DNA of 14,529 bases from Pavlovales sp. CCMP2436 (taxonomy: Eukaryota > Haptophyta > Pavlovophyceae > Pavlovales), in NCBI GenBank assembly GCA_026770615.1, contig MU631423.1, forward strand, positions 241,428 through 255,956. The letters are read 5' to 3'. Each line of letters starts with the position of its first letter. Position 1 is the stretch's first letter. Shown piece by piece: positions 6,861 to 14,419 of the stretch. The notes beneath the pieces were generated by a model. It was given only the letters and a program-made list of their open reading frames with translations. It was not told the DNA's origin and did not search any database. The position numbers and the translations under genes were made by a program.

Positions 6861-8204
6861 ATGGATAGGGTCACAAGAAACCGCCTGGAGGCGAGAGGCC
6901 CCGTTAAATATGCCCCGGGCATAGGCAGGATGGATAACGTGGAAGCCATATGGCAAGAAGAGAGCACGGCATCGCTACGTCTCCCACGCGGATGGGGGAA
7001 AAGACCCTCTGAAAAGTACACCAAACACACGGTAACACTGAATCTCGGCTCGCATCGCCACAACACCGAGTGGACGGCAGAGCACCCGGGGATGGCCACA
7101 ACTGTGATAACCATCGACGGGAAACCCGAGAAGATGGCCCTCAACTGCCCCCTATGCAAGGCACCTGGTCCATCAGACACCAAACACCACCTGTACCACG
7201 AGTGCCTGGCGACAAAAGAGCACCGGTATAACCTCCGTGGCGCACTCTGTGTCAAGCTGGTACCGCGTCTAGGACATCCAGCATCTAATATTCTGGCTAC
7301 GCGTATGATTGCGAGACCAGAATATTACTCAGGACAGATCGGGATGAGCATCAAGGACGAACTCAAGAAGAACAGCGAGGGCGAAGCTCCCAAACCGGGC
7401 GAACTACACCTCATACTCCTACACCATAGCCTCGAGATGCGCACGCTACGCAAAACCGCGATTGAGACGTCTGCAGCGAAAATTAAGGACACAATATCCG
7501 TACATGACGCGCATAAGTTCAAGATAGCCATGTGGGCCGCCCACGCAGCCAAGAGAGCAGCCAAAAAAGGCAAGAACCAACCCTTGACAATCACACCCGC
7601 ACGGACCATCCCACAGCTACAGCAGAAGGGCGGGCGACGAGCCACACAACCACCCCCCGCACGTACAGCACCACACAAACCGATGCCCACAGTCCCCCTC
7701 CAGGCCATACGAGCCGAGCCACGCCAACGCGAACGGGCTGCTAACGCCGCACGACCTCGTACCGGACTACCCCTTCCCTTTCCCTCCTTAGACCAGCACA
7801 GCAAGGCTCGAGCAGCCGTTGCGGTGTGTTTTTACGTACTCCCATCACACCACATCCGCGGCACGACACATGCCCCAGAGGCACATATCCTCACCTGCAC
7901 ATTCTCAGGCGATCAAACGGTTGTCAACGCAGAATGCAATGCGGTCACAGTGGCCTTACACGCACTGACTCACGAGCAAGAGCTATTCATCGGATGGGAC
8001 CATGACACAGGCGTAAAACGCCTAGACTGGCACAGACGGCACCTAGACCGCAACCCCCTACCACACGGGTTAAGGGATCCCACGAGCTATGATACAAACC
8101 CTCACTTCTACCGCCTACTCAGCCTCAAACAACGTGACGAGGCGCACGGACGCTACAGGAACGCGACTCACACTGCGGCTCCGTCAAACATGCCCCCGGC
8201 ATAG
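6861..8204 (+). CDS. Retroelement polyprotein C-terminal part: CCHC zinc motif plus RNase H-like domain
   Basis: A 447-codon frame, open back to about 6796, so the ATG at 6861 may be internal to a 5'-truncated ORF. Residues 96-115 give C-x2-C-x10-H-x4-C, the zinc motif found downstream of reverse transcriptase in non-LTR retrotransposons. A Pro-rich linker (about 244-308) leads to an RNase H-like region. There NAECNAVTVALHAL carries E358, and IGWDHDT carries D380. The 22-residue spacing equals that between E48 and D70 of E. coli RNase HI. The first catalytic Asp of that fold is not visible, and the region after 400 does not show the final Asp clearly, so the nuclease may be inactive or divergent. 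No reverse transcriptase core is present. The coding strand is A/C-rich, unlike the GC-rich neighbours. A frameshifted copy follows at once. Confidence 0.6.
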   Translation: MDRVTRNRLEARGPVKYAPGIGRMDNVEAIWQEESTASLRLPRGWGKRPSEKYTKHTVTLNLGSHRHNTEWTAEHPGMATTVITIDGKPEKMALNCPLCKAPGPSDTKHHLYHECLATKEHRYNLRGALCVKLVPRLGHPASNILATRMIARPEYYSGQIGMSIKDELKKNSEGEAPKPGELHLILLHHSLEMRTLRKTAIETSAAKIKDTISVHDAHKFKIAMWAAHAAKRAAKKGKNQPLTITPARTIPQLQQKGGRRATQPPPARTAPHKPMPTVPLQAIRAEPRQRERAANAARPRTGLPLPFPSLDQHSKARAAVAVCFYVLPSHHIRGTTHAPEAHILTCTFSGDQTVVNAECNAVTVALHALTHEQELFIGWDHDTGVKRLDWHRRHLDRNPLPHGLRDPTSYDTNPHFYRLLSLKQRDEAHGRYRNATHTAAPSNMPPA

Positions 8205-8870
8205 GTAGAATGGCCAATGTAGAAGCCATGTGGTCAAAAGAAAGCACGACGGCTCTGCGCCTCCCACGAGTTAGGGGCCAACAGCGACCCACGGAAAAGT
8301 ACACCAAACACATGTCCAGATTGGTAATCGGATCATACCGCCACAATGCCGAGTGGGCAGCAGAATTTTCGGCGATGGCCACCACTACAATTACCACTGA
8401 CGGAAAGGACGGAAAGTCCGAAATAATGCAAAGCACCCAACTCACAAGACACAAAGCATCACCTATACCACGAGTGCTCGTCAACGGAAAAGCACCGCCA
8501 CGACCTCCACCGCTCTCTCTGCAAGGAGCTGTCCCCGCGCCTGCCTGGGACCCGCCAAATCAAAATCAATGGCGACACACATGATATCTTGGCCGGACTA
8601 CTTCACTGGAAGGGTAGGATTAAGTGTCAAAGAAGAGCTCAGAAAGAAGGACGTCGACACCGGTGACGCACCCAAGTCCGGCGACGTACACTACACTCTC
8701 CTACGCCACAGCCTCAGCATGCACATATCCCGCGAAGCGGCAATCGAAGCATCAGCGGCGTCAACCAAGGACAATATATCTATATACGACGCGTATAAGT
8801 TAAGGTAGCCATTTGGGCCGCCCAGACAGCTGAGCGGGCAGCAAGGAAACTGAATCAAAACACAGCACCA
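8180..8870 (+). pseudogene. Frameshifted second copy of the retroelement ORF
   Basis: The start aligns with copy 1 (KHAPGIGRMANVEAMW against KYAPGIGRMDNVEAIW). At about 8415 the frame breaks: a deletion removes the first Cys pair context (NCPL) and a stop sits before CKAP. The zinc-motif remainder, KHHLYHECSSTEKHR, is read in a second frame (from about 8424). Near 8550-8570 the frame changes again to give WPDYFTGRVGLSVKEELRKK, and near 8807 it changes a third time (VAIWAAQTAERAARK). At least three frameshifts and a stop make it non-functional. It is useful as a dated relative of copy 1. Confidence 0.75.
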
Positions 8871-8888
8871 GCAGTCATACCACATATA

Positions 8889-9210
8889 CAATACGAGCCC
8901 ATACATACCCCCAACGGACAGCATCGCTCAAAACAAGGAACAATCGGCCTTACCTCCTATGCAGTATGAGCCCATACCCCCAACAGACAGCATCGCCCAA
9001 AACGAAGCACCAGCGGCCATACCACCTATGCAGTATGAGCCCATACCCCTAACGGACAGCATCGCCCACAACAATAAGGTACCATCATCCTTACCACTCA
9101 TTCATTACGAACCAATTCCCCCTACGGACAGCATCGCTCAAAACGAGTTACCAGCGGCCATACCACCTATGCAGCATGAGCCCATACCCCCAAAGGACAC
9201 CAGCACACAG
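8889..9210 (+). repeat. 69-73-bp tandem repeat in the retroelement linker
   Basis: Units start at 8889, 8962, 9031, 9103 and 9172 (the last one partial). The lengths are 73, 69, 72 and 69 bp. Four are in one frame and encode variants of MQYEPIPPTDSIAQNE. The first is one base out of codon register, so the frame opens only at 8959. Copy 1 has a Pro-rich linker at the matching place but not this repeat, so the array grew in copy 2. Confidence 0.9.
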
Positions 9211-9272
9211 ACAACTCCTGCCAAACGAATACACTTGACTCGCAATCAACCTCCGAATAACAAAGACTCGCT

Positions 9273-9605
9273 CCCAGGTGCAGATCCGACCATATCCTCC
9301 ATGCAGACTGAGCCCATCCTCAGGCCCAGCCGAGGCCAGCCACGCTTATGCATACCAATCGGAAAAAAAAATCCAGAAGAGACCGCTTCGAGTCATACCC
9401 TCAAAGCGCATCCAGAAGAGCTCGTCCCGGGTCACACCCTCAGCACTACCGGAGGAAGCCTCATTCCCAGGTGTAGACCCGACCATACCCCCCATGCAGC
9501 CTGAGCCCACCCTCAGGCCCAGCCGAGGACAGCCACGCTTATGCATACCAATCGGAAAAAAAAAATCCAGAAGAGACCGCTTCTAGTCATACCCTCAGCA
9601 CTACC
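9273..9605 (+). repeat. ~194-bp direct duplication with a slipped A tract
   Basis: Bases about 9273-9400 and 9467-9595 share a near-identical block (AGGCCCAGCCGAGG, CCACGCTTATGCATACCAAT, then a poly-A and TCCAGAAGAGACCGCTTC). The A tract is 9 long in the first and 10 in the second, a one-base slippage that puts the two copies in different reading frames. A smaller ~39-bp repeat starting TCCAGAAGAG lies inside the first copy (about 9371 and 9410). Confidence 0.85.
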
Positions 9606-10054
9606 AGGAGCAGCCAATCTCACCATACATCAGGAACCCAAAACAGGACCATCTAGTCACACCATACACCACGAATTCGCAGCAGGCCCGTCAAACAAAC
9701 ACGCATTAATCTCGGACAAGCCCGTCAATTTCATTCACGAAAATCACCCACGCACAATGCACTCATCTACCCAACGGACTTTTGAGACCATCCAGTCAAC
9801 CACGCTGACACACCACTCGGGCGGCAAGAAACCCAAACCAAATATGAGCCAGCAAACTCAGAGCTGCCAAAACACAATCATGAGCCAGCAAGCCCGCGAT
9901 TTCCCGCATCCCAAAGCCCTGCGTGCGAGGCCCACCCCCGGCAAGGGGTGGGATAAACTGGGCCAGCAGACAAGCCGCGTATATTTGGTATTTCTGTCCC
10001 TCGGGGCAAGAATCGCAATATATGTAATACAGGCTAGTGAAGAAGAAGTAATGT
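9606..10054 (+). other. Retroelement 3' coding remnant and hairpin
   Basis: An open frame (9541-10182) covers this stretch with Gln/His/Ser/Pro-rich peptide and no recognisable domain. I treat it as the decayed end of the element, not a gene. The perfect hairpin CCCACCCC/GGGGTGGG (9931-9938, 9945-9952, loop of six) has a counterpart at 11785-11806 in the other element, with flanking sequence also matching (GAGGCCCACC before, a GGG after). The stem is therefore an old shared feature of the 3' end. Confidence 0.55.
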
Positions 10055-10305
10055 TTTGTGAGTCGCGCAGGTGTGCCGCGCTCGCGGACGGTGCTGCATT
10101 TTCAGACGACGCGAGGGAGAGCAGTGGAGGTCGGTCAGCGTGCCAGTCGAGAGTCGTCACTCGTCGATCGTCGTGTGTCTGAACTGATCAGCGGTGGGGA
10201 CGGTATCCGTGTGCTCGGGGTGGGTCCCTGGATCTGAGTGTTTTTCAAAACTTAAATCCAGTGAGATCCTCTCGGGGACGGACGTTTAATTAGAAACTTA
10301 CACAC
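10055..10305 (+). mobile_element. Retroelement 3' terminal region, copy II
   Basis: Matches 11925-12149 over its length, for example GGTCGGTCAGCG, GTCGTGTGTCTGA and GCGGTGGGGACGGTATCCG. The last third is more diverged than in the other two copies. It ends at TTACACAC, after which similarity stops. Confidence 0.75.
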
Positions 10306-10901
10306 GTGTAATAATAGATGTGCGCATCAACTAACATGGGGGTCCCGTTGGCGTGCCCTCAAAGACAATCTTCTTCCTACTAAAGACCCTTCTGACCAAC
10401 AACCTTCAAGCGGTGTTCGTCAGATGGGATCAAAAACTGGAGCTCGTCGGGTGGCGTATGGGCCACGAGAGCCCGCCGCGCGACGCGTTGTCCAGCTGGC
10501 TGCACCGGCGTCTGCCAGGGTGCGCAGGTCAGCCAGCTCTGCGGGCCGTCATGGCGCGCTGCGGCCGCGTTCGGTTCGCTAGGAAGGCTCGGCTGAGAAG
10601 CTGTTTCCGTACCCAAAAAGTCCGGGAGATAAACCCTTTTTCCACCTTTTATTTCTCTCGATTTTAGAAGTGACTTCAGCGAACAGGCACCGCTTGCCGT
10701 TTCACAGGCAATAACTAAGCGGTGCTTTTTCCAGGGGGATAACTAATTTGAACTAGCTAGACTCCGAGCGGATCGCAATGAGGTCCGTGCCCGAGGAGAA
10801 CCGGGGCGGGCGTATAAGCATAGCCCACCCAGGGACCCCGGGCCCTAGGCCGTAGCAGTTCTGGGAGCAGTCCGGATAGCTGCGTATGTGCAACAATAGC
10901 A
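10306..10901. other. Spacer between two retroelements; unassigned 109-codon frame
   Basis: A plus-strand frame is open from about 10338 to 10667 without a convincing start. Its middle (FVRWDQKLELVGWRMGHESP) looks protein-like and is followed by a CAG|GTCAGC donor-like site, so it may be a host exon cut off by the insertions. There is no family match. A separate inverted repeat sits at 10687-10725. Confidence 0.3.
10687..10725. terminator. Hairpin followed by T run
   Basis: GCACCGCTT (10687-10695) and AAGCGGTGC (10717-10725) are perfect inverted arms, with a short inner GCC/GGC pair in the 21-base loop, and TTTTT follows at once. A GC stem plus T run looks like a polymerase III-type stop or a small structured RNA end, but no upstream gene for it is visible. 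Purely structural evidence. Confidence 0.4.
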
Positions 10902-11702
10902 GTGTCAACTGCCAGGCCCTCCAATCCGAGAATACACGGCGCCTACAACAAAACCCTGCCCCCACACCACCAACGGCCTCGCCAGCCACACGTGGCCTCC
11001 CCAAGACTGCCACACAAACGTACGCAGGGCCAAATCAAGCCCGCCACACCCAAGAGGCACTCCGCCACACCAAAGCCGGACACACCACAGATGCTAACAT
11101 CAGCCACCCCTCAAGCGCCACAAACAATGGTCGCCCCCACTGCACCAAATGTAGCCACGCCACCCACGCACACACGCACACCGCGCTCATCCAAACGGCC
11201 AGTGGAAGCCTGCCAGACCGCCGCACCACCTACTAAATGGGAATAGCTGCAGATTCCCGATCCATCAACAGTGACTATGCCCGCCTCGCTACACGATACC
11301 ACAACAAGTCCACCACGGAAACGCACACAGAGCTGAGCCAAGCCCGCCACGCCACAGCGGCGGACTCCAGCCACCCCTAAACCGGCTACTCCACATAGGC
11401 CAACCGCAACCGCACCGCAGGCGCCACAGGCAGCAACCGCCCACATCACAGCAGACACGGAGATGCTAATGCCTCACTCGCGCACATTGCGCTCATACAA
11501 ACCCTCACTGGAGGCCAGCCAGTCCTGCACACCACCTATGAAACTGGGCCAGACACAACAGCCGCCCGTGGAACGGAAGCGGTCGCACAAGCTGCGGCCC
11601 CCAACAGACAATAGCGGAACAACCGCCACCAGGGCCCCACACCACAGTGCTCTGCGCTCATCCACGCGGCCAAAAGCAGCGACGCAGACCCACACACCCT
11701 AG
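10902..11702 (+). pseudogene. Proline/threonine-rich retroelement ORF with two in-frame stops
   Basis: One frame runs from ATG 10902 to a stop near 11702, broken only by TAG (11244-11246) and TGA (11334-11336). The product is Ala/Thr/Pro/His-rich with no zinc or RNase H motif. It contains an internal duplication about 302-306 bp apart: KPATPKRHSATPKPDTP with TPRSSKRPVEA against KPATPQRRTPATPKPATP with TLRSYKPSLEA. It is probably the expanded linker of an element related to copies 1 and 2, judged by the shared 3' end that follows. The strong A/C bias on this strand explains the many overlapping frames. Confidence 0.55.
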
Positions 11703-11924
11703 CAACCAACTGAGGCACACCAAAAGCGCAAGAAGAGAGAGGAACAATGCCTCGGAAACACCCTCCAACTTATAAAGCCCGAGGCCCACCCTCCTGAAGG
11801 GGTGGGGTAGACCGGGACCACACTATTCAGCCCTCCACCGTGTGATTCTTGCCTCTCGTGGACAAGGATCACACAGTGGGATACAGGCATCGGAGTTTAT
11901 TTGTCTGTTTCTTGTGCCACAGGT

Positions 11925-12149
11925 GCGGCATGTGCGCAGGCGAGCGGCATTTTGAGACGAGCGAGATGCAGCAGCGGCCGGTCAGCGCGTCAGTCAGAGA
12001 GTCGTCGACTGTCGTGTGTCTGATCAGCCTTAGCGGTGGGGACGGTATCCGTGTGCTCTGCAAAGGTCCCTTGATCCGAGTGTTTTCTCAACACTTGGGT
12101 CCGGTGGAGACCTGTCAGGGGACGGACGTATTTCTAGATATTTACACAC
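11925..12149 (+). mobile_element. Retroelement 3' terminal region, copy III
   Basis: Best preserved of the three tails; its last ~110 bp are nearly the same as the minus-strand copy at 1574-1681, and its whole length is related to 10055-10305. It ends at TTTACACAC. The plus-strand frame at 11849-12394 runs through it and is not a gene. Confidence 0.75.
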
Positions 12150-12337
12150 AGCTGGCGTGTGTGGGCCGAGGTTCGGACGCTGAACCAGTTTGCACATCGT
12201 TCCACACAGTCTCGGTCCACACAGCAAGCCTGAGATGGGGCTCAGAATGCTCGCTCTCATCGTCGCGGGCTTTGGTCAGCTCGTCGACGTGGCCCCCGGT
12301 AGGCTCATGGCCATGCCTGGCAAGAAGTGCGCAAAAT
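12150..12337. other. No gene seen
   Basis: Sequence between the retroelement end and the inverted-repeat element. No coding frame or repeat that I can support. Confidence 0.5.
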
Positions 12338-12579
12338 AACCCTAGACGCAGATTTGAGCTGGGAACAACTTCGGTCGCTCGGTTTGACACCTGATTCTAA
12401 CAGGAAGTACATGAAAATTGCCTCCGAAGTGAGGGTGGTATTTTCAGCATAATTATGAGTCACATACGCCCCCCCACTTTGGATGCCGCTTTCTTGTACT
12501 TTATGTTGGAATCAGTTGGAATCGGGTGTCGGACTGTATTACTGAAGTTGTTCCCAATTCAATTCTGCGTCTAGGGGTT
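12338..12579. mobile_element. MITE-like element with 35-36-bp terminal inverted repeats
   Basis: The left arm (12338-12372) holds CTAGACGCAG and CTGGGAACAACTTC. The right arm (12544-12579) is its reverse complement with a handful of differences (GAAGTTGTTCCC ... CTGCGTCTAG). The arms enclose about 170 bp with no ORF. Size, long inverted ends and no coding capacity fit a non-autonomous DNA transposon. I cannot fix a target-site duplication, so the exact ends and superfamily are open. Confidence 0.6.
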
Positions 12580-12710
12580 TGAGGTATCTTCAAAGGTTGG
12601 CAACTATTACATAAACCTTACACAGCATCGCCCGGCAACATTATTTACTCATTATAATTATAAATTTCAGACTGGCCCGCTTGGAGTACAACCTTGCTTG
12701 GAGTAGCGAT

Positions 12711-12733
12711 TTTTTGAGCTGGGAACAACTGCG
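12711..12733 (+). repeat. Third, solo copy of the MITE arm
   Basis: TTTGAGCTGGGAACAACT recurs here in the same orientation as the left arm at 12353-12371, followed by GCGG where the left arm has TCGG. It may be one end of a second, broken element. Just before it, GCTTGGAGTA is repeated (12679 and 12697). Confidence 0.65.
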
Positions 12734-12978
12734 GTAATTTAAATTTTTAATTTTCGAGAGAACCCGGCCGTCTACGCCGCGGGGACTCGGGGTATCGGAT
12801 CCCAGCCGCGCCGCGCCCGGAGGTGGAACCGCTGGTGTGTAGGCGGGCCTGATACGTGCAAGGGGTGCTCCCCAAGCTCGGCATGTCGTCTTAGATGAGG
12901 CGCGCAGGTGCGGCCGTTGCGCCCTCGTTCGCCTGGGACGGGGGGCGATCAGGGGCGATGGGCGGGTCTTCGTCTTGT
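12734..12978. other. No gene seen
   Basis: Starts AT-rich (12735-12755), then GC-rich single-copy-looking sequence. Only frames shorter than 50 codons are present. Confidence 0.5.
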
Positions 12979-12994
12979 CAAAAGAATTCTTTTG
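12979..12994. promoter_or_regulatory. 16-bp perfect palindrome
   Basis: CAAAAGAATTCTTTTG is fully self-complementary. Its right half is the start of the tandem repeat unit at 12985. It could be a dimeric protein-binding site or the edge of a mobile unit. Confidence 0.5.
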
Positions 12995-13213
12995 TGTAGG
13001 CAGCAGATTCTACACGTGCGTGTAAGTAACCCTTGAACAGAATAAAATAGCCTCTGGCGGAGGCCAGTGGCGGAGGCCAGCCCCCGCACCCCCGGCCTGC
13101 GGCGCTAATTAAATTCTTTTGTGTAGACAGCAGATTCTGCAAACGTACGTGTAACCCATTAACGGAATAAAATAGCCTCTAGCGGTGGCCAGTCGTACGT
13201 GTAACCCATTAAC
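12985..13213 (+). repeat. Tandem upstream repeat (127-bp period) with a 20-bp sub-repeat
   Basis: Bases 12985-13068 and 13112-13193 share AATTCTTTTGTGTAG, CAGCAGATTCT, CGTGTAA and AATAAAATAGCCTCT, with GC-rich hairpin-like words (GGCGGAGGCCAG) between them. The 20-mer CGTACGTGTAACCCATTAAC occurs at 13144-13163 and again at 13194-13213, as if a third copy begins. It lies directly upstream of the acidic ORF. It may be duplicated promoter sequence or the subterminal repeat of a piggyBac-type element; TTAA occurs at 13109 and within both 20-mers. Confidence 0.8.
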
Positions 13214-13220
13214 CTCTTAC

Positions 13221-13242
13221 CGGAAAACTATTTTATTTTCCG
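13221..13242. promoter_or_regulatory. Small AT-rich hairpin
   Basis: CGGAAAA (13221-13227) and TTTTCCG (13236-13242) are perfect inverted arms around an eight-base loop, 27 bases before the ATG at 13269. It lies right after the tandem repeat block. Function unknown. Confidence 0.45.
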
Positions 13243-13268
13243 CATGGGCGCGAAAGCTTGTGCCCACG

Positions 13269-13616
13269 ATGTTTCGGTGGATGAGCCGCACCCTTAGCAG
13301 CCGCAGCCGTCCCGTGGCAGCCGAGGAGGAGGCGGACGGTATTGGACCCTCGCCGTGGGCGCAGACCGACGGGCGGGGCTCGTCCGAGGCCGGCAGCGAG
13401 GAGGAGGACGAGCTGGAGGAGGATGGCCACGACGACGACGGTGGCGGGGGCTCGTCCGACGATGAGGAGGGCGAGCTCGACGCGGTCTGCAACGGCGATG
13501 GTGACGGCGAGGAGTCGGGAGACGAGTCCGAGGGCGACCACACGTCTGAGATCCGCGTGCACACGGGCAACAGCGATATCTCGAGCCCGGGCGATGGTCA
13601 CCGGATGCGGCATTGA
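13269..13616 (+). CDS. Acidic low-complexity ORF, possible 5' exon
   Basis: ATG at 13269 (MFRWMSRTLSSRSRP) opens a short basic leader followed by a Glu/Asp/Gly/Ser-rich region with runs such as EEEDELEEDGHDDDGGGG, ending at a stop at 13614-13616. An in-frame upstream GTG exists, but ATG is the sensible start. Acidic N termini are common in piggyBac-family transposases, and piggyBac-like exons lie 500 bp downstream on the same strand, so this may be the first exon of that gene. It may equally be a host gene. The exon end is not clear; the GATG|GTCACC at 13594 is one candidate donor. Confidence 0.45.
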   Translation: MFRWMSRTLSSRSRPVAAEEEADGIGPSPWAQTDGRGSSEAGSEEEDELEEDGHDDDGGGGSSDDEEGELDAVCNGDGDGEESGDESEGDHTSEIRVHTGNSDISSPGDGHRMRH

Positions 13617-13924
13617 GACGGCCGTGGGCATCGTCGGTGCGCTTCAGATTCGACGATACGGGCGCGAGGCAGTTCACAGAGGAGCCGGAGGAGGAGGAGG
13701 AGCCCGTCCCGCCAGCCATGGAGGAGCTGTCCACTCACTTCGCGTCGATCGCGTTCATCACGACGGGCCCCAACACGACGGACGACAAAATCATCGAGAT
13801 GGGGTACTGCGTGCGCAACGTCGACGGCGACTTGCTGGTCAAGGAGACGTGCAACTTCAGCCCGGGCAACATCTCTATCCGCTCTGATGGGCACAACCTC
13901 ACCGTGGAGTCGCCTGTGCCATGA
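13550..13924 (+). CDS. DEDDh exonuclease-like fragment with lost catalytic motif
   Basis: A frame open from 13550 to a stop at 13922-13924, without a good ATG near its start; an internal ATG is at 13718. After an acidic linker (TEEPEEEEEPVPP) the peptide reads FASIAFITTGPNTTDDKIIE and continues MGYCVRNVDGDLLVKE. This follows the N-terminal strand-loop-strand pattern of oligoribonuclease/RNase T-type exonucleases, whose first motif is D-x-E-x-T-G followed by a D-x-IIE word. Here the D and E positions are Ala and Ile, so catalysis by this motif would be lost. The rest of such a domain is not found before the stop. It is probably an exon or a decayed gene. The resemblance is by eye only. Confidence 0.35.
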   Translation, partial: DPRAHGQQRYLEPGRWSPDAALRRPWASSVRFRFDDTGARQFTEEPEEEEEPVPPAMEELSTHFASIAFITTGPNTTDDKIIEMGYCVRNVDGDLLVKETCNFSPGNISIRSDGHNLTVESPVP

Positions 13925-14121
13925 AGCAGAAGAGGTGTTCGCTCTCACCGTCACTATATTATTGGCAATATTATCAACATACTAATCGCCTGCCATCCCG
14001 AGTCCCCCCCCCCCTCCCCCCCCCACCCGCGCGCGCGCACGTGAGTCCCTAGATAGAGCTTTCCACGTCTGACCATATGCATTGACCTGGCCACCGCTCG
14101 CCCGTCCATGCCACACCGCAG
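13925..14121. other. Spacer with C tract and CG alternation
   Basis: No coding frame. It contains a C-rich run (14007-14029), a (CG)n stretch (14030-14040) and, at the right end, CACACCGCAG, a plausible acceptor for the next exon. The N-terminal half of a piggyBac transposase is not visible here. Confidence 0.5.
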
Positions 14122-14205
14122 GTTCATGCAGCTGATATCGCAGCTGAGCTTTATGCTGCCGGACTGCACCGACTTCCCGCTGGCGGACAAGCTGCGCAAA
14201 ATCAG
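14122..14205 (+). CDS. piggyBac-like transposase exon (upstream)
   Basis: After CCGCAG the sequence encodes RFMQLISQLSFMLPDCTDFP then LADKLRKIR (the first codon is shared with the preceding bases), ending at ATCAG|GTGGCG. This matches the piggyBac-family pattern in which RF-x-L-hydrophobic-FxD/N is followed by DKL-x-KIR shortly before the first catalytic block. No protein-coding sequence for the usual preceding part is visible, so the copy may be truncated or have distant exons. The next exon carries the DES block, but the junction is one base out of frame. Confidence 0.55.
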
Positions 14206-14419
14206 GTGGCGTCTCTAATTTAAAATAATCTCATTCATCTACTACTACTACGACCACTACTACGACGACGACTACTACTACTACTACTTATTATTAATAC
14301 TATTACTATTACTATTACTATTACTACTACTATTACATTCCTACTCATAAATACTACGACTAAAAATAATAATAAATAATTCTTCTGCTAATACTAATAC
14401 TACCGCTACTATTAATCAG
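14206..14419 (+). repeat. CTA/ATT trinucleotide-repeat intron
   Basis: This lies between GTGGCG and TTAATCAG and consists largely of CTA, CGA and ATT triplets. No AG dinucleotide occurs inside it before the terminal CAG, as expected for a functional 3' splice region. Both edges carry ATCAG, so the exact cut point within that word does not change the joined product. Confidence 0.65.

Larger units (their letters stand above)
6796..10305 (+). mobile_element. Tandem pair of truncated non-LTR-like retroelements
   Basis: Copy 1 (about 6796-8180) carries the open frame. Copy 2 (about 8180-10305) starts with the same protein segment (APGIGRM) and ends in a 3' region shared with the element ending at 12149. 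Both lack reverse transcriptase and endonuclease, as expected from 5' truncation. The right boundary is set by the shared terminal word TTACACAC, after which the three tails in this window diverge. The left boundary is not visible. Assignment to non-LTR elements rests on the CCHC motif, the RNase H-like domain and the recurring truncated tails. Confidence 0.6.
10902..12149 (+). mobile_element. Third truncated retroelement
   Basis: Comprises the stop-broken linker ORF, a spacer with the conserved hairpin (11785-11806), and the terminal region (11925-12149). The 5' boundary is not defined. It lies in the same orientation as the tandem pair about 600 bp upstream and shares its 3' region with that pair but not the linker repeat. 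Confidence 0.55.

Noticed and set aside
8889..9210. CRISPR-like array
   Set aside because: The repeats are directly abutting and diverged, with no unique spacers, and sit in a protein-coding linker.
10566..10580. tRNA T-loop-like GGTTCGC word
   Set aside because: No matching acceptor, D or anticodon arms around it.
11849..12394. 181-codon plus-strand ORF
   Set aside because: It runs through the retroelement tail and single-copy flank; a related frame in the other tail copies is not kept open.
13342..13887. 181-codon plus-strand ORF in frame 1
   Set aside because: Arg/Ala/Gly-rich product crossing two other frames with clearer composition; no motif seen.
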